Origin: Phallusia mammillata
Lineage: Eukaryota > Chordata > Ascidiacea > Phlebobranchia > Ascidiidae
NCBI GenBank assembly: GCA_003260075.1
Contig: QLIY01000097.1
Coordinates: 1 to 64,000, forward strand
Direction of reading: 5' to 3'
DNA: 64,000 nucleotides
A program made the position numbers and the translations under genes. Shown in pieces: positions 45,835 through 57,437 of the stretch. The notes below the pieces were generated by a model. The model worked only from the letters and a program-made list of their open reading frames with translations, searched no databases and was not told where the DNA came from. Position 1 is the stretch's first letter. The number at the start of each line of letters is the position of its first letter.

Positions 45835-46872
45835 TATTTTTCAAGTTAATTATGCACGGCTTTCACAATTTAAGTGGGGTACAGAACAACCTGAAATTGC
45901 ATCGTCTTTGCTCGTTTTCTTTTATTAGTAAAAAACTACCTGATTCTCAAATAATTTTTTTTCTCAAATTTCTGTTTTTGCAGATTTGTATTCCTTTGTT
46001 AACGCGTTTGTTACGTAACAATTAACAAACAGCTATTGTTACGCGCGCACACACACTGCAAACAAAAACAGTATTGTCTCATATTGTGTATTAACCGTCA
46101 ANGCCGCCAGTTTGCCTCTTTCAGACTTCACGTTTGATGGTATAGAGATGGGGTTGCAGGTAACTACAACAAGCGAGTACAGTCATGCTACTGCACTTCA
46201 ATTTTCGTGTTCGACTTTTGTGTTCGGCATAATCGTCACATAATTTTTATTCAAATGTACAACATTTGGTAAATTCAAAAACTGAGCCGCATCAGAGGGA
46301 TCAAAGAGCCGCATGCGGCTCCGGAGCCGCGGGTTGGCGACCCCTGGGTTAGTGCAATTGTGTCGCTATGTGTTCTTTTACCAAGCGAATTAAGCTCATT
46401 TTGTCTTATCAAATTTATGCTTTAATGTTTTTCTTATCGCATGTGCAGTGAATTCGCTACACCTTTGATTTTTTGCGCTTCAAGATCAAGTAGTTTTTCA
46501 ACTAGTGAATAAATTAGGTTACTACTAGGCATAGTTAAAAAAGCAAACTTCAAAGGTTTCACCTTTAAACGTATTTTTGTATGCTATATATGTCCTTTAA
46601 TCTGGAAAGGACATGAGATACTACTCTATTTAACTTGGGCAAATAAAACCGCATAAGTTAAAGATTAACTACAAAGCCGGCGCAGGGAGACAAGCGCAAA
46701 AGTCAAACGCACAAAGTCACAGATTAAGTACAGATTTTGTTGATTGTACCAATACAGACACGCTGATTAGACGCATACAAAAGCCTAAATAAAACGAGAA
46801 CACAATTGTGTTGTAATCAGCTAGTCCTGTTTTGAGATTGTGAACATTAGCTCGCATAAAGTAAAGTCACAT
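45835..46872. other. Spacer between sulfotransferase genes 1 and 2
   Basis: It holds an N at 46102, a right-end MITE fragment at about 46285-46346 (ending GGTTGGCGACCCCTG), and a block at about 46350-46535 that is repeated at about 51185-51370 downstream of gene 3. The spacers were copied together with the genes. Confidence 0.55.
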
Positions 46873-48008
46873 ATGAAGGTGATATTAGCCGGTGCTTCAA
46901 AGACCGGCACCAAAACAATGGCTGCTGCGTTTACGATGCTCGGTTTTATACATATGGTTTAATTAAAAACCAATTTTACCTGTACAAGGAGTGGATGAAG
47001 ATATTTGATGATTCAGCAACTAATGAAGACATTAGAAAGATGTTTGATGGTGTTGATGCTCTGACAGATGCACCAGTTTGTTTATACTGAGAGGTGTTGC
47101 ATCAAGCTTTTCCTGAAGCAAAGGTAAAATCAATCACCAGGATTGTGGCATGTTCAGTTCGTTAGAGAAAACACTTAACATGGAACTCTTTTAATGATTA
47201 GTAACTAAACGTCAACTATAACTTAAAAAACAGCATTTTTTAACCATTTCCTCTAGCTATCTAGTGTGTTTTAAGAGTGTGTTTGCCTTCTTAAATTTAC
47301 AGATAGCAAACAAGTAATGCATTCAACTTAAACAAAACCGAATGCCAAATTTTAAAATCCAATATGTTTTGTTGAGCGTTCAAGCACTGTTGTGTTTACA
47401 TCACCTTGCCAACTGTAACTACATGCGTTTAATTTACAGTACAGAACATTGTTAGCTTGGCTTCATGGTCAAGATATGGGTTGCGGCCACATTGAGAAGA
47501 GTTCCTTCGCGCGTTATACAAGAAACACAATGAATCTTTGTTGAAGGTAAACCATACATTAACTGCTGTTAGTAAAACACAACTTAAATAGTCATGTATT
47601 TGTTTAGAAAGCACCCAAGGACAAGTTGTTGGTTTACAACGTATCAGAAGGCTGGGAACCTTTGTGTGAATTTCTGGGTGTTGAAATCCCAGATAAACTG
47701 TTTAATCACAAGAATGTGCGAGGAGACTTTGCAGACGAACTGTTTCGTACACAAAATGTTGCTTCAAGCAGATTTATCAGCTTCTGTAACAACTCTGTGT
47801 GCGGGATATACAGGATACAAGGTTTATAAGACGGACTCGATCCAAAGAATAGGGACTTGGATATCAGAAAACTTTCGAAAACCACTTCAATTTGTTGCGG
47901 ATTTTCAGTGGGGGGGGGGAACGGACTCGATCCAAAGAATAGGGACTTATCAGAAAACTTTCGAAAACCACTTCAATTTGTTGCGGATTTTCAGTTTATG
48001 TGAACAAT
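46873..48008 (+). pseudogene. Sulfotransferase-like pseudogene, gene 2
   Basis: Exon 1 (46873-47123) is 251 bases, one short of the 252 in every paralogue; the deletion follows codons for MLGF and breaks the frame. A further TGG-to-TGA change lies near its end. Exon 2 (the RDEDAWYKS exon) is absent. Exon 3 (47440-47546) keeps its 107-base length but has an in-frame TGA. Exon 4 (from 47608) starts well (LLVYNVSEGWEPLC) and then shifts frame in the anchor region. Its 3' end carries a tandem duplicate around ten G at 47910-47919. It cannot encode a working enzyme. Confidence 0.88.
47830..47997 (+). repeat. 75-bp duplicate separated by poly-G
   Basis: The segment ACGGACTCGATCCAAAGAAT to GCGGATTTTCAGT occurs before and after ten G (47910-47919). 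The second copy lacks four bases (GGAT). It lies at the end of the pseudogene's last exon. Confidence 0.8.
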
Positions 48009-48308
48009 AATCAAGCTGTGCTTAAACGAACGAAAGTATGCTCATAAATATTGTGCGTTTTAAATTTTGCTTCACACTGTAACACTGTGTAAAAAATACG
48101 AGGTATTCGGGTTTTGTCCACTGACCAACGAGACCGGAGTATTTATTCTCTTTTCAGTTTGTCACAGGGACTTCATTGGATCGCCTTTTAGGAAGGCATT
48201 ACCAACAAACATCAGTAAGCCTTCAAACAATTGCAAAGTTTTAGCAGCCCTAAATATTTCTCACAAATCTTTGTGGATTCGAAACCGTAGCATAATTTAC
48301 CTGTAGGT

Positions 48309-48567
48309 CAGCGGTTCCCAACCTGTGGGTCGCGACCCTAACTGGTGTCGCCTGACAATTTGCCTGGGGTCGTCTAAAGCAATGGTTCCCAAACCGTTTT
48401 AGGCAATGTACCACCAGCCCCAATAAAATAAACCCATGAACCACTTCGTTGTTGAGAAAAAAAAAATTCAGTCAATTTTAATAGCCTAGTAATTTTTTCC
48501 TTGGGGTCACCGCAACTAGGCAAGTGTTATCTAGGGGTCACGGCACAAGAAAGGTTGGGAACCGATA
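48309..48567. mobile_element. Worn hAT-like MITE
   Basis: It starts CAGCGGTTCCCAACC and ends near GGTTGGGAACCGATA. The flanks CTGTAGGT and CAGTAGGT match at 7 of 8 bases. A second MITE-like end (TGGTTCCCAAACCG) lies inside, suggesting a nested insertion. Confidence 0.55.
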
Positions 48568-48734
48568 CAGTAGGTGTTACAGCATTAACAAACAATCCTC
48601 AGATTAACAACTGAAATAGACAATAATAATGTTTCGTTGTTTTCGCGTTTAACAAGTGGAGCCCAAAAAAGATCAAAACAAATGACGGTTCAAATGGTAA
48701 CCAATATATCGTTAGTCAGGCTAAAATGCCTCTT

Positions 48735-49161
48735 TCAGATTGTAATGTTTACACTTGACTGTGGCATTCACTGGAGCAAAGGGCGCAACGTTAGTAGTCT
48801 TTATGTCTGACAGGCTATTTCCTCGTTTAACGTGCATCTTCAAAACACACGTGGAAATAATAGTCGTAAAATTAAGAGCACATTATTTGGTAAACTTTTC
48901 TGTTATTCTGGGGCGCACCTGGCCACCTAACAAAACGATTGAGAACGCACAAACGATTTTTGGCCTTCAAAACCACAAAATTAAGTCGGTTTCCGCAAAA
49001 GTTAAACCGTACAGTTTTAGGAGGCTAGCGTACAAAGTTACAACAAGCGCCTGTTATCGAGTATTTAAATAAGCTTAATCACAGTTGGTATGTTGTTAAA
49101 CCAGTAAGTCTTGCTTTAGATTTTAGGTGAGACGTAAATCAGAATTCCTCAAAAGTCAAAT
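48735..49161 (+). promoter_or_regulatory. Conserved upstream module of sulfotransferase genes 3 and 4
   Basis: About 300 bases before gene 3 recur before gene 4 (about 51750-52172). Shared blocks include CTGTGGCATTCACTGGAGCA, CTATTTCCTCGTTTAACGTG and GGAGGCTAGCGTACAAAGTT. A TATA-like TTTAAATA is at about 49063 and again at about 52084, some 80-100 bases before each ATG. This is a good candidate for a core promoter copied with the gene. Confidence 0.55.
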
Positions 49162-50986
49162 ATGAAGGTGATATTAGCTGGTGCTGCTAAAACTGGGACA
49201 AAGACAATGGCTGCTGCGTTTACGACGCTTGGATATAATACATATGACTATCTTGAAAACTACTTTTACCTGTACAAGGAGTGGATGAAGATATTTGATG
49301 GTTCAGCAACTAATGAAGACATCAGGAAAATGTTTGAAGGTGTTGATGCACTGACAGATACACCGGTGCCAGATAACTGGGAAATTTTACACAACGCCTT
49401 TCCTGAAGCAAAGGTATGGTCAAGTTAATAAATGATCTACAAAACAACGTCTACGGATGCAGTTAAGAAATAACTTTTAACCCTTGAAAAGCCAGTGAAA
49501 GCCCAAATGCTTGCAAAAGTAACCACCAATCAATGAATTTTACAACCACCAAGATAAATTACGGAAGCATTTCGTCTGTTAACAAACTATAAGCTTAATT
49601 ATAGTTTGTTATTTAACTTGATTAGTAAATAACGTTTACGACTGTAGAGCACCCCTTCACACCACTTTCTTGTAATTTAGTGGACCCTTCTTAGACGACG
49701 GTAGAGTTAAGTTTCAGTTTGGCTCATTCGAAAATCTTATGGTCGAGAAAAGGCTTTAAGGCCGAACATGTAGACACACACGCATCTTAATCAAACAACA
49801 ATTAATGTCAAGAGTACATAGAACAACTTAAAAATTGGACAAATGAAGGACGAGACCTCCTCGGTATGGGTATATGCTGGATTCATAATACTAAACTTTA
49901 AAACAACAAAAGTTAGAAGCGCTCTGAAGTTTTGTTGTCTTTTTATCAGATTATTCTCACTATCAGAGATGAGGACGCATGGTACAAGAGTTTAATCAAT
50001 CAGCGTAAAATGATCAACGAAAGTTATGCTATATGGTTTCTGACCGTTTTTTCTCCACAAGGTGTCATCCGGCGTCATTTTGCCAAACAAGCTGGTAGGC
50101 CTGTGTTGTGAACAGTATAATTTTGGTACATGACTTTAAACTTTCAATTCAGGTTTCTTTAAACCATTCTCAAATACTAAATAACTGATGAATTAATTGT
50201 AAAACACATGGATTGGTTTGCACTATCGTAGTAAAAAGTATGTTCAATTTAGGTTTTTGATAATCAGTGTAGAAACTGCACAGCGTTTGCACCAGTATAG
50301 AGACAAGGCAATATATTTTCATGTACTTTTGTTTAAAATAAAAAAAATAGCAATTTTTTTGTCGAAAGGTCAAAACTTTAAATGGAGATTTGAAGTTCTC
50401 TAACTGAATATCACTTGTCGAATAACATTGTGGTTTCTCATTTTAGGACGAAACGTTGGTACAGCAGCTTCGTGGCCAAGAAATTCGGTGCAGCCCCATT
50501 CAGAAGAGTTTCTTCGCGAGCATTACAGGAAACACAATGACTCTGTCTTAAAAGTAAACTTTACAGATACTGATACGAATGCTGATAAAACACAACTTTA
50601 AAAACAATCTTTTGTTTTAGAAAGCACCGAAGGACAAACTGTTGGTGTACAACGTATCGGAAGGCTGGGAACCCCTGTGTGAATTTCTGGGTGTTGAAAT
50701 ACCGGACAAACCGTTTCCTCACAAGAATAAAGGTGGAACATTTGTGGAAGATGTGGTAAAGACCGGTCCACTTGTACACCAAATGTGGTTGCAAGGAGCA
50801 ATATCAGCCACTCTTATGACTCTATGTGTTGGATATGCAGGATACAGATTATACAAAATATCATCTGGTCAAAGGTGGGGAACTTGGATCTTACAAAACG
50901 CACAAAAAGCAGTTGAACGTGTTCGTGACTTCCAGAAGAGCTATAATGTATGTATAAGTCAATTATGCGTTGCTTCCACAATTTAA
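49162..50986 (+). CDS. Sulfotransferase-like protein with C-terminal anchor, gene 3
   Basis: Exons 49162-49413, 49950-50094, 50447-50553, 50621-50986; 289 residues. Exons 1-3 have the family lengths 252, 145 and 107. The PAPS loop reads AGAAKTGTKT, the 3'-phosphate region ILTIRDEDAWYKS, and exon 4 has LLVYNVSEGWEPLC and PFPHKNK followed by a hydrophobic stretch (SATLMTLCVGYAGYRLY). It is the closest paralogue of gene 1. Its C-terminus is 14 residues longer because the position of the stop codon of gene 1 reads TAT here. Exon 3 ends at AAA|GTAAAC rather than AAG. Probably a membrane-anchored enzyme of the Golgi or another compartment, but its orientation cannot be told. Confidence 0.87.
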
Positions 50987-51740
50987 GTGGGGGTACAGAA
51001 CAACTTGAAATTGCATCGCCTTTGCTCGTTTCTTTCAATTAGTAAAACACTACCTGATCTAAAATAATTTAAGGCTTTTAATGCGGTGTAGCTGCAGCGC
51101 GTTCAACCAATATCCACCAATTACCCTCACTGTTTTGCGCTCCATGACGTTATAAAGTTGCACAGCTATTTCCGGCTTGGTGATTGTTTTAGTGCTATTC
51201 TGTCGTTATGTTCTTTCACCAAGTAAAATAAGCTCATGTCATCTCATCAAATTCATGCTTTACAGTTTTTCGTATCGCACGTGTAGTGAATTCGCTACCT
51301 TTGATTTTCTGCACTTCAACATCGAGTAGTTTTGGAACTAGTAAATAAATGATATTACTAGTAGGCATAGCTAAATATTGACTCAGTCTGATAAAAATAG
51401 GCCTTTAGCAAGGCATTTCTAACAAACACCCGCACGCGTTCAAACAATTTGCAGTTTCAAAATATTTCCCGATAAATCTTTGTGGAGTGTAAACCGTAAC
51501 ATAATTAACTATTGGTGCTATCACATAAACAAACAATCCATAGAACAACGAATGAAATGAGTTTGGCAGTATTTTAATCTGTTAGGTTTATTACAATCAT
51601 AGGCAGGAAAAATGCTTCGTTGTTTTCGCTTTAAACAAGCTTGTATAACATGGCGTCTAGAAAAAAGGATACCAATTACGGTTTATATAACAAGCTTTTA
51701 TAACATGGTCGTAACCAATATCTCGTCAATCACGCTAAAA
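50987..51740. other. Spacer between sulfotransferase genes 3 and 4
   Basis: No gene. The block at about 51185-51370 is a second copy of sequence upstream of pseudogene 2 (about 46350-46535). The remainder is anonymous. Confidence 0.5.
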
Positions 51741-52172
51741 TGCTTCTTTTAGAATGTATTGTTTACACTTGACTGTGGCATTCACTGGAGCAAAGGGCGC
51801 AACGTTAGTAATATTTATATCTGACAGGCTATTTCCTCGTTTAACGTGCATCTTCAAAACACACGCGGAAACAATAATCGTAAGAATTAAGAGCATATTG
51901 TACGGTAAACTTTTCTGTTATCCTAGGGCTCACCTAGTCACATAACAGAACGTTTGGGACCGATTTCTTTGGCCTTCAGCACTAGCAAATAAAGTCAACT
52001 CTGTTGCAGCAAAAGTTAAAGTTTAACCGTACAGTTTCAGGAGGCTAGCGTACAAAGTTGCAGCAAGCGCCTGTAATCGACCATTTAAATATCGCAGTCA
52101 GTATTTTGTCATAACCGAGTCTTGTTTTAGATTTTAGGCAAGACGTGAATCATAGCTTCTCAAAAGTCAAAT

Positions 52173-53907
52173 ATGAAAGTGATATTAGCTGGAGCATCAA
52201 AAACTGGCACCAAAACAATGGCTGCTGTTTTTACAATGCTTGGGTACAACATTTATGACTACATGGAAAACTACTTTTACCTGTACAAGGAGTGGATGAA
52301 GATATTTGATGGTTCAGCAACTAATGAAGACATCAGACAGATGTTTGATGGTGTTGACGCTCTAACTGATGCACCAGTCTGGATATATTGGGAAGAATTG
52401 CACAAGGCTTTTCCTGAAGCAAAGGTACAGTAAAGAAAAATTGCCATTCAACATCATTTAAACGAGAAGAAAATACCACACCACTAAATATAAATGACTA
52501 ATCCATGTGGCATAATGTTTGTACCCAATGTACAACTACCGGTTAAATGGGTATATAATAAGGGATTGTACTTCAGACTAAACAAAATTTCCAACCTAAA
52601 TTTCTTTTTGTGACGTTTAACAAATATAAATTTTTTGTTCTAATTTTGAGGACTCAAAAAGTATGAAAATAGTCGCATAAAACAGTTTGAAGATAAAACA
52701 GGCAGTTATGTCGGTGGAGCATAGCAACGAATACCTTGCTTTTGTGTTTGATCCGGATAAACCGTTTCTGCGTCAAATAAAACTGACATGTCTGCACACA
52801 GACGTGTAGGCTATACGTAACTGCAACATAAACCGTTTTTTTTTCAGTGAAATAACTTTCTTTAAACTTCTTTGCAGATTATTCTAACCATCAGAGACGA
52901 GGACGCGTGGTACAAAAGTGTTATCAATCAATTTAACGTTTTAAACCAAAGTTATTTAGCATGGTTCATCAACATTTTTTCTCCACAAAGTGCCATGCAG
53001 CGTCGGTATGGTGAAAAAGCAGGTGGGTCTGTGTGGTCATCAGAATAAGTTTAACAACAATTGCTATTTGTTTTTGTATAAGTTTCCTCGTATAGTGAAT
53101 TGACAGCCTATTTCACATAGTTGATATATTGTTGTAAAAAAACCAATGCAAGAAATACGTTTTTGGAGTTGTTTTAAGTCTTGAACTTTGCTTCAGGAAA
53201 ACCAGTGTTTCGTTATCTGTTAACGTGTAGGAGACAAACAAATCACATCTTTGTACTCGAAACAGTTATTGGCTACAAACACAATATTTTTCAAGGCAAA
53301 ATGTTTGCAAGGTTAACGTAGTACGGTAAAAAAAGTTTTTGTAAGCAAATGAGATCAAATTAATTTCTTGGATATTTTTTTATTGAGTAACAAGATGCGT
53401 TTTATTTTGCAGTACAGTACATGGGCACAATAGGTCCATGGCCAAGTAATAGGGTGCAAGTCCATCCAGAAGAAGTCCTTCGCGATCATTACAGAAGACA
53501 CAATGAATCTGTGTTAAAGGTAAACACTTACAGCAACTACTGTTAGTAAATACACAACTTAAAACAGTTATGTATTTGTTTAGAAAGCACCCAAGGACAA
53601 GTTGTTGGTGTACAAAGTATCGGAAGGTTGGGGACCCTTGTGTGAATTTCTGGGGGTTGAAATCCCGGACAAACCATTTCCTCACAAGAATGTGCGCGGA
53701 AATATCTTAGAGGACATGCTTAAGACAAATCCAATCGTACAACGAACCATGCTTAAAGCCGTATTATCAGCGTCTGTAGTGGCTCTGTGTGCGGGTTATG
53801 TAGGCTACAAGCTTTATAAAACAGATTCCGGTCAAAAAGTAGGGACTTGGATTTCAAACAACGTGCAAAAAACTTTTAAATTTGTTACTGGTTTACAGTT
53901 TCTGTAA
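52173..53907 (+). CDS. Sulfotransferase-like protein with C-terminal anchor, gene 4
   Basis: Exons 52173-52424, 52878-53022, 53413-53519, 53584-53907; 275 residues, with all four exon lengths equal to those of gene 1 after its join is corrected. PAPS loop AGASKTGTKT; ILTIRDEDAWYKS in exon 2; exon 3 has HPEEVLRDHYRRHNESVLK; exon 4 has LLVYKVSEGWGPLC, where most paralogues have WEPLC, PFPHKN, and an anchor segment LSASVVALCAGYVGYKLYK. The promoter module is shared with gene 3, while exon 4 is closest to pseudogene 2, so this gene looks like a mosaic. AATGAA/AATTAAAA near 54030 could serve polyadenylation. Confidence 0.87.
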
Positions 53908-54768
53908 ATACATAATCCGATTTAATCAAACCAAGTTGAAATAGGATTTATGTTAAAAAAGATTGTGTGATTGTAAGTATGTCTACGTGTTTTATGTATA
54001 CGACACTATCTACTTTTGAATAAGATATGAATTAAAATGAATGATTTATTTATTCGTATGGTATGCACAGTGAATTTTACAAATTTTTTATACCCCAAGT
54101 CTGCATATTTTGTTCTGACGGGCGAACGATTTGTTGTTTACCTTGATACTCCCCAGAAAACAAAAACAAAATAATTTTACACACTTACATGTCTTTTAAA
54201 CATCCTACGAATCGAAAATATGTTATTTTAGGGCTACAGGTTTGTAATCAGACAAGAGTTGAAAGCCTTAAGTGCGAGCCAAAAAACCAGCACTTTTATT
54301 TACTAAAAACAATTAAGCCGACAAGCATACACGCAACTCCCTATTACACACACTTTGCGTATGTATACATGTGCAGTATAAATGAACTTGTTGTGATAAC
54401 GCTGTTCCAAACAATTTTAGTTCGCAAATACTTTTCATTGGATTGCCATCGTTGGTTAGGACAAGACCGATTGCTCTTTACATGTACATGTTCTCCTGTA
54501 ACACACTTTATCTCACAAAGAACTCACTGTCGTTCGACCAGGACACTAAACAATGTATGTTCAACTTCAACCACAAACCACTAAGTCAAAAATTAACTCC
54601 TCGTCTGGTGCATCACGTTATGCAAGCGCAAGGCCATACGTCAAAGACTGATAACAACTTTATTGAAGGTAGCTACTTCGCATGTTGATGAAAGCTTTCA
54701 TAGTTGCAGTACATAATTGTAATTGAAGCTTGTTTGAGTTGTTTAGGAGTACAATCAGAAAGACGATT
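53908..54768. other. Spacer between sulfotransferase genes 4 and 5
   Basis: No gene is supported. The open frames at 54189-54584 and 54443-54688 overlap one another and have no family signature or splice context. Confidence 0.45.
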
Positions 54769-57437
54769 ATGAAGGTGATATTAGCTGGAGCTTCCAAAAC
54801 TGGTACAAAGTCAATAGCTGCTGCTTTAACAATGTTTGGGTATAACACTTATGACTGGATGGAAAACATGATTTACCTGCACAAGAAGTGGATGAAGATA
54901 TTTGATGGTTCAGCAACTAATGAAGACATTAGAAAGACGTTCGATGGTGTTGATGCATTGACAGATGCACCTGTCTGGATATACTGGGAAGAATTGCACA
55001 AAGCTTTTCCCGAAGCTAAGGTAAAAAAGGTCTGTCATATATTTATTTCTGTGTTATTCAACACTCCAGTTGAACAAATAGGGTCATTTTTTCAGATTAT
55101 TCTCACAGTTAGAGATGAAGACGCTTGGTATAGAAGCCAATTAAGGCAAATGGAAGTTGAAAACACAAGCTATGTTGTGTGGCTTTTCAACTCAGTCTTT
55201 CCACAAGGGTTGATAAGACGCCCCTACATAATGCACATAAGTACTTGATTTTCTGTGTTAATTTTAAACCTGTATAGAAACTATAGTACAATTCCCAAAA
55301 GACAAATCGTTAACATTACTGGTTTTCTTCTGCCCTTACCAGGTGTTTGTTTTTCTTTCAGTGACCTATAACGTAGCAATTGTGTTTGCAGGCAGATTTT
55401 ATGGAGAATGTTTCACTTGGCCTTCATCATACAAGCGCCCGCATCAAAAGAAGATGCTTTGTTCGCAGTATCGAGGACACAACGAATACGTAATCAAGGT
55501 AAAACTAGAAGGGTGGCTTAGCACATATTACCATTGCTCATACACTGTGACCTATTTCTTAACATATATTTACATCCGACACTTATTTTATATTGGGTCC
55601 CATATCATTCACCATCTTTTATAACCTTAGTTGTTTCTGCAAGCAGAAACTCATGGGTCCCCACACATGCAAAGTTGTAAATAATGCATTTCAAGAAATA
55701 ACAATGAGAAAGTTTGGCATTGTAACGTCAAACACAGTGATCGGTACTGTGCTTAAATAAATACGCTGTATGGAGTACAGACTATTCAAATTCATTCCAT
55801 TCATACATTTATTAAGGTTTTTCTATTTTATGACTATCTGAGAAAAAAGTGTTAAATCCTATTAATGGTGAAGTGCACTTGATTGTAGAGGTTTAGTGGA
55901 GTAAATGATAGGTACTTTAACACAACAATCAACACCTATAAATGGTACACTCTACAAACTGTCCAAATTTCATTTAATTCATACATTGTTTAAAAAAATT
56001 GAACCATTTTGGGGGGCTAGTGGGGTAAATGTTGGGGCAACAAGGTTAAACACAACATTATACACCTATAAATGGCACACTCTACAAGCTATGTAAATTT
56101 CATTCAATTCTGATATTGTTTACAAAATGGACCCACTTAGGGGGGCTAGTGGGGTAAATGTTGGGGCGACAGGGTTGAACATAACAAACAACAACTATAA
56201 ATAGCACGCTCTATAAGCTGTCCAAATTTCATCAAATTCGGACAATGTTTTAAAAATTCACCCTTTTTAGGGGGCTAGAAGGGTAATTGTTGGGGTTTAC
56301 AGGGTTACACAACAATTGACACCTATAAATGATAAGTTTTGCAAGCTTTTCAAATTTTACTAAATTCCGACACCGTTTAAAAAACTCACCCATTTTAGTG
56401 GGTCAGTGGGGGTAACTGATGGGGATTAACACCCAAAAGTATAAAATATGAAACCACGATGACCCAATTAACAGTCATGTAAAATTTGATCCAAATCGAA
56501 CAATGTTTAAAATTCTGACCACTAGAGGTGTTGTCAACAACATTCGTCAACGCTTCTGACGTCACAAGGCCATTAACACCCCCTCTGACTGGCATGTGCA
56601 CAAAACGCCCACCAAGTAATGCACAAACACAATTACCACATGTACTGGTGCCTTTATTATACCATTACACCACAGAAATCTTTAGTTTGTGGTGCGCAGC
56701 AACATACAAAAACGTTTTACACTTTGGGGTCTAGCGGGGTAAATACTGGGGTTATCAAGTCAAACAAAGCAAATGGCACATCTGCATTACTATATCTACC
56801 ATCTGTGAAAGTTACATCCAAATTCACCAAACATTTCATGCCGAAAGTGCATGGACAAACTTCGGCAGAAAAAAACAAGAAAAAAACAGAGTGAAATCAA
56901 GATGTGTCCCCTTCAGGGGGGGACCCATAATTACTTTATTGAGACTGTTTGTTACATCTGAATGGAATACAGAAAATAAGCAAGCTTAATGTTTGCTTTA
57001 TTTGAGACGAAAATGAGAGTTCAGATTTTAAGTTTAAAAATATTGGATTTAAATCTGATGGAAATCAGGTGGGATCTTTTACTCTAGTTTCTGAAAAATA
57101 ATTTGAATATATTTTATCTTTACAGAAAGCACCGAAGGACAAGTTGTTGGTCTACAACGTATCAGAAGGCTGGGAACCCTTGTGCGAATTTCTGGGCATA
57201 GAAATCCCAGATAAACCATTTCCTCACAAGAACAAGAATGGAGATATATTTGAGGAATGGGTTGAAAACAACAAAATCGTTCAAAAATATATACTAGAGG
57301 GCGTAATATCCGTAATTTTTATGTCTGCCTTTACAGGATATCTGGGATACAAGTTTTACAAATCCACTTTCGGTAAAAACATTTTTATCGCGATTTCAAA
57401 AGGGGTGTTAAATGCTAAACGCTATTTTCAATCGTAA
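54769..57437 (+). CDS. Sulfotransferase-like protein with C-terminal anchor, gene 5
   Basis: Exons 54769-55020, 55096-55240, 55392-55498, 57126-57437; 271 residues. PAPS loop AGASKTGTKS; exon 2 has ILTVRDEDAWYRS; exon 3 has RFYGECFTWPSS and HNEYVIK; exon 4 has LLVYNVSEGWEPLC, PFPHKNK and a hydrophobic anchor (VISVIFMSAFTGYLGYKFYK). Exon 2 is almost identical to that of gene 6 over its last 75 bases. The exon 2 donor is CATAA|GTACTT, chosen to fit length and phase. Intron 3 is 1.6 kb because it contains a 1.27-kb repeat with inverted ends. An upstream in-frame ATG at 54730 exists, but paralogues start at the MKVILAG Met. Confidence 0.85.
55663..56928. mobile_element. Repeat with short inverted ends and internal tandem units
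   Basis: ATGGGTCCCC at 55663-55672 is matched in reverse by GGGGACCCAT at 56919-56928. Between them lies an array of about 120-130-bp units (see 55885-56440) and no long open frame. No target-site duplication is visible, so a non-autonomous DNA transposon is only a possibility. It fills intron 3 of sulfotransferase gene 5. Confidence 0.5.
55885..56440 (+). repeat. Tandem array of about 125-bp units
   Basis: Four to five imperfect units share GGGGGCTAGTGGGGTAAATG, a segment like ACACCTATAAATGGCACACT, and TCCAAATTTCATTCAATTC-type sequence. A further unit fragment is near 56725 (GGGGTCTAGCGGGGTAAATA). Confidence 0.75.

Noticed and set aside
54189-54688. Overlapping open frames upstream of sulfotransferase gene 5
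   Set aside because: They overlap in different frames, show low-complexity composition and have no homology to the array.
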